From the IMG/VR virus record IMGVR_UViG_3300042398_000322, positions 1 through 33,222 of that record: a stretch of DNA of 33,222 nt, one strand, 5' to 3'. Shown piece by piece: positions 5,710-13,229 of the stretch. This DNA comes from a virus. Made by a program: the position numbers and the translations under genes. The notes below the pieces were generated by a model, which was given only the letters and a program-made list of their open reading frames with translations, was not told the DNA's origin and ran no database searches. The stretch's first letter is position 1. Each line of letters starts with the position of its first letter.

Positions 5710-6669
5710 TTAAAACATTTTTGTTTGCATTAGATAAGGTTTGATGTTTTGTTCGCATATTTTGATGTATTCTGTACTCATTTCGCTTCCTACAAAGTTC
5801 CTATTTGCTCTTAAAGCTGCAATTGCTGTTGTGCCTGTTCCCATAAATGGGTCATAAATCAATCCACCTTCAGGGCAGCCTGCAAGTATAGGCTTTTTTA
5901 TCAAATCTGTGTTGTAGGATGCAAAATGTTGGTCTGTGCTTCCTTTAGTGGTTACATCCCAAAAGTCTGATACTGAGCCAGGATTCTTTCCTTTTGGATT
6001 AAACGATACAGCAGTTGCTGACAGCATTTCTTCAGTATTGCTTTTGGCATTTGCATTATATGTATGCCTATTACCATCATTTCGCTTATCGTTTGAGTGC
6101 TTATGCTTATCTCTTATTGCATCCAAATCAAAGTAATATTTCTCAGATTTAGTCATAAAGAATATGTACTCATGCTTTTTAGTGAACCTATCTGTTACTG
6201 ATTCTGGCATACCATTGCGCTTTGCCCAAATAATGTCATTTCTGAGAATCCATCCTCTTTCAATGCAACCGATAGCAAACCTGTGCGGAATCAATAAAAG
6301 GCATTTATTTGGTAGATTCTTAGGCTTTAGTAATTTTCCGCTTTCCCCTCTATTTAGAATATAGGTTGACTCAGATTGGTAGTCTTTACCTCTTGCAAGT
6401 GCTGCATTTGTACCACTTTGAGTTGAGAAACTATCCCCTAAATTTATCCAACAAGTTCCTTCATCTTTAAGCACTCTATAAATCTCATCCATCATTTGCC
6501 AAAGATGCTCAAGGTATTCTTGAAAGGTTGGCTCTAATCCCCATTGACCATCATAACCATAGTCACGCAGTTGCCAATAAGGTGGTGATGATATAACACA
6601 ATCAATACTTTTATCTTGCATCTTTTTCAGTGTTTCAAGACAAGGTTCATTAAATATAGTGTTAATCAT
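5710..6669 (-). CDS. DNA methyltransferase (beta class, N6-adenine or N4-cytosine)
   Basis: 319 residues. The catalytic motif IV SSPPYW is at 27-32 and the AdoMet-binding motif I DPFMGTGTT at 273-281, near the C-terminus, the order that defines class beta amino-methyltransferases. A following FVGSEMSTEYI is motif II/III. SPPY is compatible with either N4-cytosine or N6-adenine as target. No restriction enzyme partner is seen, so it most likely protects phage DNA from host restriction. Its start overlaps the preceding gene by 4 bases (ATGA). Confidence 0.9.
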   Translation of the reverse strand: MINTIFNEPCLETLKKMQDKSIDCVISSPPYWQLRDYGYDGQWGLEPTFQEYLEHLWQMMDEIYRVLKDEGTCWINLGDSFSTQSGTNAALARGKDYQSESTYILNRGESGKLLKPKNLPNKCLLLIPHRFAIGCIERGWILRNDIIWAKRNGMPESVTDRFTKKHEYIFFMTKSEKYYFDLDAIRDKHKHSNDKRNDGNRHTYNANAKSNTEEMLSATAVSFNPKGKNPGSVSDFWDVTTKGSTDQHFASYNTDLIKKPILAGCPEGGLIYDPFMGTGTTAIAALRANRNFVGSEMSTEYIKICEQNIKPYLMQTKMF

Positions 6670-6881
6670 TTTATCTTAGTTTTATCAGGGTTTGTGCCTT
6701 TGTCATTAAATTTTATGTACTCATAACTTGGGTAATACAGTTCAAACATCTCCTCTGATCCCCAAATCTTTGGATGTATCTCAAACATCCACTCCCCATC
6801 TTTTAACCGCCATCTAACATTTTTACGTTCTAAATTGCCTTGAATGTACTCAGAGATTGAGTTAGTCTTTTTCTGATGCAT
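6666..6881 (-). CDS. Hypothetical small protein
   Basis: 71 residues, rich in aromatic and charged residues (WRLKDGEWMFEIHPKIWG, then a Tyr-rich ELYYPSYEYIKF). No family recognised. The 4-base overlap with the methyltransferase gene and codon content typical of the operon support it as real. Confidence 0.6.
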   Translation of the reverse strand: MHQKKTNSISEYIQGNLERKNVRWRLKDGEWMFEIHPKIWGSEEMFELYYPSYEYIKFNDKGTNPDKTKIK

Positions 6882-6973
6882 TGAGTTGTGTTTTTTAGTG
6901 TATAAAATGTGTGTGAGAGGATAAAAATAATGATAAATACGGGAATTGATACGATGAAAAAATAAATTACCAT
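6830..6973 (-). CDS. Possible small membrane peptide
   Basis: A 47-codon frame starting MVIYFFIVSIPVFIIIFIL has one strong membrane segment (residues 2-20) and a basic tail. It starts 20 bases after the helicase stop and fills a gap that otherwise has no gene. Its 3' part overlaps the next gene's start by 52 bases. The hydrophobic stretch could also be the chance product of AT-rich leader DNA. Confidence 0.38.
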   Translation of the reverse strand: MVIYFFIVSIPVFIIIFILSHTFYTLKNTTQCIRKRLTQSLSTFKAI

Positions 6974-6993
6974 GATTATATAAAAGAACAATT

Positions 6994-8244
6994 TCATATA
7001 TTGAAGTCCTTTTTGAAGTGATAGGTTGTGTAATCTTTCTTGTTCATCACCGCCTGATATATCTTGTCCTCAATACCACCACGACTAAATATCCAATGAA
7101 TATTTGCTTCTTTTACCCTATCTTTCGTTTGGATTCTTGCTCTTGCTTGCCAGTAACTAACCGCAGAGAAGTCAATATTTAAGAAAATCAACGCATCAGC
7201 AGTTGAGATGTTTACCCCTTCGCGACCGCTCTGAATCTGAGAGATAAATATCAAATTGGTTGACTCATTGAACACAGTCGCCTCTGTTGTCAAGTTTTCA
7301 GAACCAAAAACATATCTTATTGCCATTTCCTCTGCGATGAACTTATAATATATGGCAATCTTTAACCCATTAAACTTTTCTTTAATGTATTCAACCTTTG
7401 AGTAGTCAACCACCTTCGCCATCCTTTCCGGCTCATCAACTATGACAGTCCCAGAATACACTTGGTGCAATTTTTGCAACAACTTAACTGCTGTATCACC
7501 AAGCACAACTTGTCCTTCCTTATTCCTTACAACCTTATCTATTCGTAACCTATTTGCAAGAGTATAGGTTGACTCAAGCATCTCAACATGATGGATATGC
7601 TCATTTACAAGTGACTCAAAGCCAGCTTGCTCTTGGGTGAACGTGAGGAATAGGTGACCACACAAGTCCATCACCATTTTCTTATCAGCCTGGTCATAGT
7701 TGTTGAAGGACTGACCATTTATCTTCATCTTCTTCACGTTAACAAATTGCGTGGCCCATTTGTAGAAGTTCTGATAGTGGTCAAATGGCGAGTAACTACT
7801 AACCCAGAACTGATGATAAAGTTGAGAGAATGACTCAGGGTTTGGTGTACCACTAAGGTAGATGATAGGCTTTCCAAAGCAGATGCGCTTCAACTCCTTG
7901 GCTCGTGCTGATGGTACAGGAAAGGCACTCAAACTATGCGCCTCATCAATAATGATCAGGTCAAATGACTCATGCACGTTGCCAAGTTGCTCATAGTTGG
8001 TGACATAAAGTGCTATCGTTTTGTTGAATCCAACAAATTGATCCATTATGTCTTGAATGGCTTTCTTCTTGGTAACAAATAGGACTGACTTAGCACCAAA
8101 CTTATGGGCGGTTGCCATTGCAGTTAAAGTCTTGCCAGTTCTAACTTGCATTGCGAGATAAGCAATCTTGTACTTCTTCAGCAGTTCAACCGCCTTATTA
8201 CTTATCTCCTCCTGGTAATCCCGTAATTCCAAGGTGTTGCTCAT
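6994..8244 (-). CDS. SF2 (SNF2-like) DNA helicase/translocase
   Basis: 416 residues. Motif Q-like LRDYQEE is at 7-13, Walker A VRTGKT at 34-39, DEAH at 100-103, and motif III SGTP at 131-134. The second RecA-like half has QSGREGVNIS (motif V) and YWQARARIQTKDR (motif VI, arginine finger). Compact phage helicases of this kind act in replication, recombination or origin remodelling. It sits in the replication operon between tiny genes and the methyltransferase. Its start lies inside the end of the 8198-8419 gene (47-base overlap). Confidence 0.88.
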   Translation of the reverse strand: MSNTLELRDYQEEISNKAVELLKKYKIAYLAMQVRTGKTLTAMATAHKFGAKSVLFVTKKKAIQDIMDQFVGFNKTIALYVTNYEQLGNVHESFDLIIIDEAHSLSAFPVPSARAKELKRICFGKPIIYLSGTPNPESFSQLYHQFWVSSYSPFDHYQNFYKWATQFVNVKKMKINGQSFNNYDQADKKMVMDLCGHLFLTFTQEQAGFESLVNEHIHHVEMLESTYTLANRLRIDKVVRNKEGQVVLGDTAVKLLQKLHQVYSGTVIVDEPERMAKVVDYSKVEYIKEKFNGLKIAIYYKFIAEEMAIRYVFGSENLTTEATVFNESTNLIFISQIQSGREGVNISTADALIFLNIDFSAVSYWQARARIQTKDRVKEANIHWIFSRGGIEDKIYQAVMNKKDYTTYHFKKDFNI

Positions 8245-8419
8245 TATAATAATTTTGTGCTATAAATACTTTCCAATCTTCGGCATGAGCAAATTGTTCA
8301 AGACCATGTATGACTGCATTTTGTATCTGATCGCGTTCCATTTGTAAATACTTTGTAAAGTCAACGCGATTTCCGTTCTTAACGATTTCGTCCATTATTT
8401 CTTTTACTGCTGATTTCAT
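8198..8419 (-). CDS. Hypothetical small helical protein
   Basis: 73 residues, mostly helical: MKSAVKEIMDEIVKNG, QMERDQIQNAVIHG, and a C-terminal YYNEQH. The pattern 'E-x-x-Q-I-x-x-A-x-x-x-G ... YY' recurs in small proteins of many phages of this host group, of unknown role. It contains the iteron core ATCGCGT in both orientations (8330, 8364), probably by chance. Confidence 0.6.
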   Translation of the reverse strand: MKSAVKEIMDEIVKNGNRVDFTKYLQMERDQIQNAVIHGLEQFAHAEDWKVFIAQNYYNEQHLGITGLPGGDK

Positions 8420-8429
8420 TTTGTATATT

Positions 8430-8588
8430 TTAGATTAAACCATAAAGGCTTGCATATTCATCATCCTTTTTCTTTCTTCCTTTCTTCTCGCAGTCTTTGC
8501 AATAGACCGCGAGTTTATCAAGCCGTCTGTTGCTAACATAGAACTCAGACTTTGGCTTTTCTTTTTTGCATTTTGAACACTTCTTCAT
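8430..8588 (-). CDS. Small zinc-finger protein
   Basis: 52 residues: KCSKCKKEKPKSEFY, then a loop, YCKDCEKKGRKKK and an acidic/hydrophobic tail. Two CxxC pairs 25 residues apart make a zinc ribbon or treble-clef type site, followed by a strongly basic run suited to nucleic acid. The ATG overlaps the previous gene's stop by 4 bases (ATGA), which supports both the start and the gene. Confidence 0.72.
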   Translation of the reverse strand: MKKCSKCKKEKPKSEFYVSNRRLDKLAVYCKDCEKKGRKKKDDEYASLYGLI

Positions 8589-8839
8589 AGTTCACTTGGT
8601 TTTACGAATGTACAATTATCGCATCCTTTTCCATCGCAGTCTGGGCATACCTCATCAGGCTCATTTTGAGGCAATATTACCGACCTAACATACCCTATCA
8701 ATCTGAACTGCTCAACAGTTACTTTGAGGTGTTGTACGGCTTCGCCAGAGTAGATCATGGCATCAATTAACTCTCCGAGGAGTTTGTGTCTTTCGTAGGT
8801 TGAGAGGTCAACCCATTTAGGCAAAGGCATCTGGGGCAT
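8585..8839 (-). CDS. Small protein with C-terminal CxxCxGxGCxxC zinc site
   Basis: 84 residues. The first 60 are helical (LSTYERHKLLGELIDAMI). The C-terminal 25 hold VCPDCDGKGCDNC, a zinc-binding knuckle like one repeat of the DnaJ Cys-rich domain. Function unknown. It is one of three Cys-rich small proteins in a row in the early operon. Confidence 0.65.
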   Translation of the reverse strand: MPQMPLPKWVDLSTYERHKLLGELIDAMIYSGEAVQHLKVTVEQFRLIGYVRSVILPQNEPDEVCPDCDGKGCDNCTFVKPSEL

Positions 8840-8949
8840 AAGCTTTGTTTTTTTAAAGTTAGAGTATATTTGTGTTTACAGAGACGGCATTTAATCCAAA
8901 TCGGATTCAACATCATGTTGCGTTTCATCTTCTTGATAATAGTTGCCAT
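8767..8949 (-). CDS. Possible zinc-ribbon peptide
   Basis: A 60-codon frame starting MATIIKKMKRN contains CRLCKHKY and, 16 residues on, LCPRCLC, a plausible four-Cys zinc ribbon. Another ATG lies three codons upstream at 8958. Against it, the last 73 bases overlap the better supported 84-residue gene, and a 30-codon frame overlaps its start. It may be real as part of a compact overlapping set. Confidence 0.4.
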   Translation of the reverse strand: MATIIKKMKRNMMLNPIWIKCRLCKHKYTLTLKKQSLCPRCLCLNGLTSQPTKDTNSSES

Positions 8950-8983
8950 AATTTTCAAGTTGCCAGAGTTCGTAAGGTGTCAT
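8891..8983 (-). CDS. Possible 30-residue acidic peptide
   Basis: MTPYELWQLENYGNYYQEDE begins 3 bases after the preceding gene's stop, the usual spacing in this operon, and is acidic throughout. The start resembles small conserved phage proteins of the 'MTPxELWxLExYGN' kind. It is too short for a confident call. Confidence 0.4.
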   Translation of the reverse strand: MTPYELWQLENYGNYYQEDETQHDVESDLD

Positions 8984-8986
8984 TTG

Positions 8987-9187
8987 TTATAGTTTTATGT
9001 AATCGTTAAAATGTATTAATTTTAACCCTTCTCTGTCGCATCTAACACAAAACTCTGCATATTTTTCTATCTGCTCTTTCTGAATTGCTTTAGCTTGTTC
9101 AAATTCTTCATCGTATATTGATTCCTCGTAAACTTGCCTTCTGTTATACCTTACTTGTAACCATTCAACAGCTGTTTGTTTTTCCAT
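8987..9187 (-). CDS. Small conserved phage protein (TAVEWL type)
   Basis: 66 residues beginning MEKQTAVEWLQVRY, then FEQAKAIQKEQIEKYAEFC and a short tail HFNDYIKL. The N-terminal TAVEWL followed by 'F-x-Q-A-K-x-x-E-x-x-Q-I' is a pattern I recognise from many early-region phage proteins of unknown function. It lies 5 bases after the 9193 stop. Confidence 0.65.
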   Translation of the reverse strand: MEKQTAVEWLQVRYNRRQVYEESIYDEEFEQAKAIQKEQIEKYAEFCVRCDREGLKLIHFNDYIKL

Positions 9188-9192
9188 TGTGT

Positions 9193-9525
9193 TTATTTGA
9201 TAATTACTTCAATTGTTTTTCCTTTCAAAATATCAGTCAGTAGTCCATCAAGCTCCTCTCTTTGTTCTGGGTTGAGTAGTGCAAGCTTCTCAGTCAGCGA
9301 GTCATAGGAAAATGCATCTGATGCAATTTCTTTTCTCATTGACTCTCTGATTTCATCATCAAAGTGAGGGTAAGTTACAACATCTCTAAGTATCCAATTA
9401 AGCTTTAACGAATAATTGGCAAATATTGCTGATCCACGAGTGCCAGGGTTGGCTCTGACAAAGTCCTTTGCATACTCATCAGCAAGCTTTAAGTGATGGA
9501 TACAAGATACAACTGAGCTACCCAT
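9193..9525 (-). CDS. Hypothetical early protein
   Basis: 110 residues, largely helical, with the segment NPEQREELDGLLTDILKGK near the C-terminus. No family recognised. It overlaps the preceding gene by 8 bases. Confidence 0.6.
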   Translation of the reverse strand: MGSSVVSCIHHLKLADEYAKDFVRANPGTRGSAIFANYSLKLNWILRDVVTYPHFDDEIRESMRKEIASDAFSYDSLTEKLALLNPEQREELDGLLTDILKGKTIEVIIK

Positions 9526-9706
9526 TGATGTCTTTTTTCATACGTTCTAAATACAGGATTGCATCCATAAGTTCTTCTTGCAAGTGGTTCATCCAATCTA
9601 CAACATCAAGATCATTTCTCTCTAAGGTTGACCCGTACTTTGTGATACCTCTTTGTGACCTTTCGTTAAACTTGTTCACCACTTGCTCTACAATTTTATC
9701 CTTCAT
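9518..9706 (-). CDS. Small MazG-like or phage conserved protein
   Basis: 62 residues: RSQRGITKYGSTLERND followed by WMNHLQEELMDAILYLERM. The combination 'RG-x-x-KYG' with a helix E-E-L-x-D-A-x-x-Y is shared by small phage proteins related to the all-alpha NTP pyrophosphohydrolase (MazG) fold. Only part of the MazG metal site is visible, so enzymatic activity is uncertain. It overlaps genes on both sides by 8-11 bases. Confidence 0.55.
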   Translation of the reverse strand: MKDKIVEQVVNKFNERSQRGITKYGSTLERNDLDVVDWMNHLQEELMDAILYLERMKKDING

Positions 9707-10448
9707 TCTTCTGATATGTTATTTGGTAAGATGTGCGCTTTGGCTTGATGTCCTCATTGATTGACTTCCAGAGTTCAAATGTTGTTTGGAATGTTTTCCA
9801 ATCTTGTGCAGATTCCTCAATTGTCTTGGTGAGTAGTTGCCAACCAATGCCTTGTATTGCTCCTCCCTTTCCGGCTGTCCTTGTCTTTGCATTGAGCCAC
9901 AATATAGCCACTCCCTCAACATGATAGTCATATTCCTTGAGTAGCTCATTATAAGCCGCCAATTGAAGCCAATAAGAGTTGTGCATATTATTAGAGGTCT
10001 TGATGTCAACGAGGTACTCTTTGCCATTTATCTCAAGCACTCTGTCAACTGTTCCGGCAAAGCCAAGCACATCAGATGAGAAGTGCATCTCCATCATTCG
10101 CATCTTTGGACTCTGTGTATTGCAGAAGTCAACATACCTCTCAAACATTGCCCACTCAAGCATTTTGTACTTAGGATTACCAAATTGGTTGACAAAGGTC
10201 ACCTCTTGGTGCTGATCATATTGCTCAGTCAGCTCATGCACAAGTGAGCCTCTCCTACCAGCCTCATCACGAATGGAGTCAGCATCTTGGCCCACATCTT
10301 TGAGCCATTTAAAGAAGGCTGCGTCTTTTGGATAGGCTTCTAAAATTGTGGTGACTGATGGCACATAATTGCCGTTATCAGTAGCATAGAACCGATTATC
10401 CACGAACTCAATTCGGCCTTTGTTAATGTCTATATTAAAGTTTTGCAT
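9696..10448 (-). CDS. PD-(D/E)XK (RecB/Cas4-like) nuclease
   Basis: 250 residues. Early conserved PSVTTIL (30-36) and RRGSLVHELTEQY (65-77, with His71) are followed by the catalytic core: GFAGTVDRVLEI (D135), YLVDIKTS (D148, K150), and YWLQLAAYNELL (Gln162). This is the layout of PDDEXK_1 exonucleases found beside single-strand annealing or SSB genes in phages. It follows the SSB-like gene after a terminator hairpin. A role in recombination or degradation of host DNA is likely. Confidence 0.85.
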   Translation of the reverse strand: MQNFNIDINKGRIEFVDNRFYATDNGNYVPSVTTILEAYPKDAAFFKWLKDVGQDADSIRDEAGRRGSLVHELTEQYDQHQEVTFVNQFGNPKYKMLEWAMFERYVDFCNTQSPKMRMMEMHFSSDVLGFAGTVDRVLEINGKEYLVDIKTSNNMHNSYWLQLAAYNELLKEYDYHVEGVAILWLNAKTRTAGKGGAIQGIGWQLLTKTIEESAQDWKTFQTTFELWKSINEDIKPKRTSYQITYQKNEG

Positions 10449-10459
10449 ATTTTGTATTT

Positions 10460-10492
10460 AAAAAAGTAAGGAGTGAGCAATATGCCCACTCC
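10460..10492 (-). terminator. Intercistronic terminator after the SSB-like gene
   Basis: On the minus strand GGAGTGGGC-ATATT-GCTCACTCC forms a 9-bp stem (one G-T pair), followed by TTACTTTTTT. It starts 9 bases after the SSB stop and ends before the nuclease ATG (10448). Partial termination here would make SSB more abundant than the enzymes downstream. Confidence 0.72.
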
Positions 10493-10500
10493 CATTTGGT

Positions 10501-11073
10501 TTAAAAAGGAACTTCATCATCAATAACTGGTGCTTTAGAGCCACCAAATAAACTTTTTGCATAGTTCTCAAGGAACTCCATCCTATCTGAGTCATCCCAA
10601 GTGTCTTTGCCTTTTACTTTGATTTTTACCAGGTCAGGCATCCCATTTGGGTTATCCTTTGTAAATGCCCACTTTAATCCACTACCATTTTGATTCAGAA
10701 AGCAGACACTTTTCTTCTTGTCACCATCAATTGTGAGCTTTGGGGTGATTTGTACCCTTTGAGATAGGTTGACATTTGGTAGAGTCTTGAGAAAAGATGC
10801 TGAGTAACCAGATGAGAAGTTCATCTCAAGCTGATAGTTTACACCATTTGACTCAACTTGCACTACCAAGAATTTGCCATAGTCGCTTTCCTTTGTGCCT
10901 ACTTCTTTGATTGTTCCATCAAGAGAGTCATAAAACATTTCATAGACTTCGCGACCTGCTTTGTTGACACGAGATACTGCGCCCTCTGTCTTTTCTTTGA
11001 AGCTTCTTACAAGCTTGCCATTGCTAATTGATAAAAACACTTTTGATCCGCCTTGACTGTTAGTTAGTCCCAT
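10501..11073 (-). CDS. Single-stranded DNA-binding protein (SSB-like)
   Basis: 190 residues. The main part is beta-rich (GKFLVVQVESNGVNYQLEM, RVQITPKLTI) as expected of an OB fold. The decisive clue is the extreme C-terminus IDDEVPF, an acidic tail ending in Pro-Phe like the bacterial SSB tip (DDDIPF) that recruits replication and repair proteins. The body is not obviously homologous to bacterial SSB, so it is a phage-type SSB. Being followed by its own terminator fits a protein needed in large amounts. Confidence 0.75.
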   Translation of the reverse strand: MGLTNSQGGSKVFLSISNGKLVRSFKEKTEGAVSRVNKAGREVYEMFYDSLDGTIKEVGTKESDYGKFLVVQVESNGVNYQLEMNFSSGYSASFLKTLPNVNLSQRVQITPKLTIDGDKKKSVCFLNQNGSGLKWAFTKDNPNGMPDLVKIKVKGKDTWDDSDRMEFLENYAKSLFGGSKAPVIDDEVPF

Positions 11074-11398
11074 TTTTGTTTGTTTTATTGTTTAAAAGTT
11101 CTTGCTTTTTTTGATAACTATTGAGAATGTCAGCCATCCTATCGTTGTAAATCATTTGGTCAATCGTTTGAGAATATTTGTACTCAAAGTCCTCAATTTT
11201 AAATCTGACGGCTTCTGCACTTGCGTTTGACATATAGTAGATGTCAAGGGTGATTGAGTTGTATTCATCCCAGAAGGCTGATGGGATTTGGTATAAGGTT
11301 CTGCGTTGTACCATTTCTTGTGAGGATACTTTGTCATAATTAATCATTACAATTCCTACCAAACTACAACCCAGAATTAACAGGCATAGATACAGCAT
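11060..11398 (-). CDS. Small membrane-anchored or lipoprotein-like early protein
   Basis: 112 residues. Residues 1-20 are hydrophobic (MLYLCLLILGCSLVGIVMIN) with a weak lipobox LILGC but no basic start. The rest is polar and helical (DEYNSITLDIYY, FKIEDFEYKYSQTIDQMIY). Alternatives are a membrane anchor or a signal peptide. It overlaps the HTH gene by 35 bases and the SSB gene by 14, so it is cotranscribed. Confidence 0.55.
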   Translation of the reverse strand: MLYLCLLILGCSLVGIVMINYDKVSSQEMVQRRTLYQIPSAFWDEYNSITLDIYYMSNASAEAVRFKIEDFEYKYSQTIDQMIYNDRMADILNSYQKKQELLNNKTNKNGTN

Positions 11399-11561
11399 CT
11401 TGGAGTTGGTTTAGAGTGTTGACCAATTTGATATAAGTTGATTGCCTCATCTTACCAGAGTTTTCTGCTCTGTTGACTGTAACTGTGGTGACACCACTTA
11501 GGTATGCCAACTTTTCTTGCGTGATACCTTTCTGTTTTCTTAGTTCTCTTATTTCTTTCAT
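11364..11561 (-). CDS. HTH (Xre/Cro-type) transcription regulator
   Basis: 65 residues. A classic helix-turn-helix reads IRELRKQKGITQEKLAYLSG, with VTTVTVNRAENSG as recognition helix and turn. It is the first gene of the early minus-strand unit, with a leader of about 10 bases after the promoter at 11579-11612. Position and size suggest a Cro-like switch protein that may repress its own promoter. No integrase is seen, so it need not imply lysogeny. Confidence 0.8.
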   Translation of the reverse strand: MKEIRELRKQKGITQEKLAYLSGVTTVTVNRAENSGKMRQSTYIKLVNTLNQLQDAVSMPVNSGL

Positions 11562-11578
11562 TTTTGTTATTGTTTTAG

Positions 11579-11612
11579 CAAAGATATATAGGTTTTATAT
11601 ACAAAACACAAA
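11579..11612 (-). promoter_or_regulatory. Bacteroidota-type promoter of the early operon
   Basis: On the minus strand TTTG (complement of 11609-11612), a 22-base spacer, then TATCTTTG (11579-11586) fit TTTG / TAnnTTTG. Transcription would start near 11572, shortly before the HTH ATG at 11561. It lies directly behind the terminator of the late operon, so the two units are insulated. Confidence 0.68.
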
Positions 11613-11640
11613 GTTGATATATATTTTTTTTAATAATATG

Positions 11641-11668
11641 AAAAAACCCCCTCATAGAAATAAGGGGG
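11641..11668 (-). terminator. Terminator of the late/lysis operon
   Basis: On the minus strand CCCCCTTAT-TTCT-ATGAGGGGG gives a 9-bp stem with one G-T pair and a TTCT loop, followed by TTTTTT. It is about 40 bases after the endolysin stop. The loop sequence equals that of the capsid terminator at 26282-26310. Confidence 0.85.
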
Positions 11669-11709
11669 TGAAAACAATCATTATGCTCAACCTAAATACA
11701 AAACTAAAA

Positions 11710-12189
11710 TCATTTTATCAATGATTCATTCCCTTTATATGAAACGTATGCAGTTTTACCATTTACTTTTTTAGCTATAAGAATTTCATTTTTTAAATTC
11801 TTTTCATCGTATGCTACATGAACCCAACTCAATTTCCCATCAACTGGAAATTCAGCTATCAACTGTTTAAACTTCAAATTATTTCTAATGTAATTAAAAA
11901 CTTCATTATTGCTTATCTCTGTCCCATCCATATCAATATCTATCGCGCGACCAAAACAATGATCACTTGTAGAACTTCCCCCAACCTCACGATTTAGGGC
12001 CTCTGATCTGTAACCACTTGAGATGTGAATAGGACATCTGAAATGCTCCCTAATTGGTTGGAATACTTTCTCTGCCAATAATTTAAAGTTCTCAATATGC
12101 TCTGGTGTTGGCATATTTGAGATGCCTTTTCTTTTTGCTGACTCAGACCGGATTACTTCCGATAGGTCAAGGTGTTCTGATAGTTTCAT
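11710..12189 (-). CDS. Endolysin, M15-type peptidase
   Basis: 159 residues. The peptidase M15 (VanY/D,D-carboxypeptidase, phage L-Ala-D-Glu endopeptidase) zinc site is visible: SSGYRSEALNREVGG (R61), STSDHCFGRAIDID (H77, D84) and SWVHVAYD (H124). There is no signal peptide, so it needs the holin to reach the murein. It is the last gene of the lysis cassette and overlaps the u-spanin-like gene by 4 bases (ATGA). Confidence 0.9.
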   Translation of the reverse strand: MKLSEHLDLSEVIRSESAKRKGISNMPTPEHIENFKLLAEKVFQPIREHFRCPIHISSGYRSEALNREVGGSSTSDHCFGRAIDIDMDGTEISNNEVFNYIRNNLKFKQLIAEFPVDGKLSWVHVAYDEKNLKNEILIAKKVNGKTAYVSYKGNESLIK

Positions 12190-12677
12190 TTTTTTATTTT
12201 AAAATATAAATAAACTAAAACAATTATTAATAGTGATACAAGCCAATTTAAGCGACTATCTGCTTTTCCTTTCCATTGTATCACCTCACCCGTTAAACGT
12301 GCTGAATCTGCCTGTAATAAACGCACACGAGCATTGTCAACGATAAAGGACTTGATGGTATCGTGAATGGTGATTGACTTGGTAATGTCTCTTGTTTTCC
12401 ACTTGGTGATGTAGGTTGTATCATTCAGGATATAGGTATCAGTAAGGGTATCAATCCTCACCAATGTATCTACCTCAACCAAGGTATCAGACTTTACAAT
12501 GAATGTGGTATCATTCGCACACCATCCACCCTTTACCACAACCTTTGCAACTTCTTCAAGCATCTCTTGGTTGTTGAGAACTCTCTTAACTGGGTTGCAC
12601 GATGTTAGGCAAAGGAATAACAAAAGCAATGCAATTGCAATGAGCAACAACCTTGGTGCATTAATCTTTGTTCTCAT
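12186..12677 (-). CDS. u-spanin-like lipoprotein with C-terminal membrane segment
   Basis: 163 residues from ATG 12677 (MRTKINAPRLLLIAIALLLL). An upstream ATG at 12701 would overlap the holin gene more deeply. A lipoprotein signal ends in the lipobox LTSC. A beta-rich, Thr/Asp-rich middle follows (VDTLVRIDTLTDTYIL, SITIHDTIKSF), then a C-terminal membrane segment NWLVSLLIIVLVYLYFKIKK. A lipid anchor at one end and a membrane helix at the other is the design of unimolecular spanins (phage T1 gp11 type), which fuse inner and outer membrane in the last step of lysis. Confidence 0.7.
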   Translation of the reverse strand: MRTKINAPRLLLIAIALLLLFLCLTSCNPVKRVLNNQEMLEEVAKVVVKGGWCANDTTFIVKSDTLVEVDTLVRIDTLTDTYILNDTTYITKWKTRDITKSITIHDTIKSFIVDNARVRLLQADSARLTGEVIQWKGKADSRLNWLVSLLIIVLVYLYFKIKK

Positions 12678-12879
12678 CCTTCTTGAATATTTTCTCAGCA
12701 CTTGTCAAACCAAGGCAACCAAATGCAAGAGCAGACACAGAGTAAACCAATGCTTCTGATGGTTCAGTTTCGTAGAATGAGTTATGGTACATTGTTACGC
12801 AGATGATGATCACGCAAATAAAACCACAAAGTCTTTTCATTGATAGTCTGCCGTTTTCTTCACAAAAGAATTGTTTCAT
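12661..12879 (-). CDS. Holin-like membrane protein
   Basis: 72 residues with two membrane segments (RLCGFICVIIICVTMYH and ALVYSVSALAFGCLGL) and a charged C-terminal tail (KKDENKD). Size, topology, and position between the lipoprotein and the endolysin genes fit a class II-type holin. It overlaps the upstream gene by 4 bases (ATGA). Confidence 0.68.
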   Translation of the reverse strand: MKQFFCEENGRLSMKRLCGFICVIIICVTMYHNSFYETEPSEALVYSVSALAFGCLGLTSAEKIFKKDENKD

Positions 12880-13229
12880 TGTTGTTCTGTTGAATCTATT
12901 GTTGATATTGAATCAGTAGAGGTTCTTTTCCTACCCCAAAAATTTGTCTTTTCCTTGATGATGATGGTATCTCTAATTGTAATTGTCTTGACTATTTTGG
13001 CATCTTCTTTGAGTTTAGCATTTTGCAATTTGATGCTTTGCACATTGGTCAATACTTCCTTCTCTGCCTTTTCAATATGCTTGTCAACTTTGGGGAGGAA
13101 CTTCACAACAGTGTCAATATGTTCCTTTGATTGCATTAGGATAGTGTCAACCCCATCAAGAAGGACTTTATCCTCCTTGATAGGTGTTGCACATGATGAA
13201 AGAAATAGTATTGCAATTAATCGTTTCAT
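12876..13229 (-). CDS. Small lipoprotein, possible outer-membrane spanin subunit
   Basis: 117 residues. MKRLIAILFLSSCATP is a short lipoprotein signal with lipobox LSSC; the mature protein starts at Cys13. The rest is a helical coiled coil (KEHIDTVVKFLPKVDKHIEK, KLQNAKLKEDAKIV), then TITIRDTIIIKEK. It follows a membrane coiled-coil protein with a 4-base overlap, as i-spanin/o-spanin genes often do. The TITIRDTI motif resembles SITIHDTI in the u-spanin-like protein downstream. Confidence 0.58.
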   Translation of the reverse strand: MKRLIAILFLSSCATPIKEDKVLLDGVDTILMQSKEHIDTVVKFLPKVDKHIEKAEKEVLTNVQSIKLQNAKLKEDAKIVKTITIRDTIIIKEKTNFWGRKRTSTDSISTIDSTEQQ

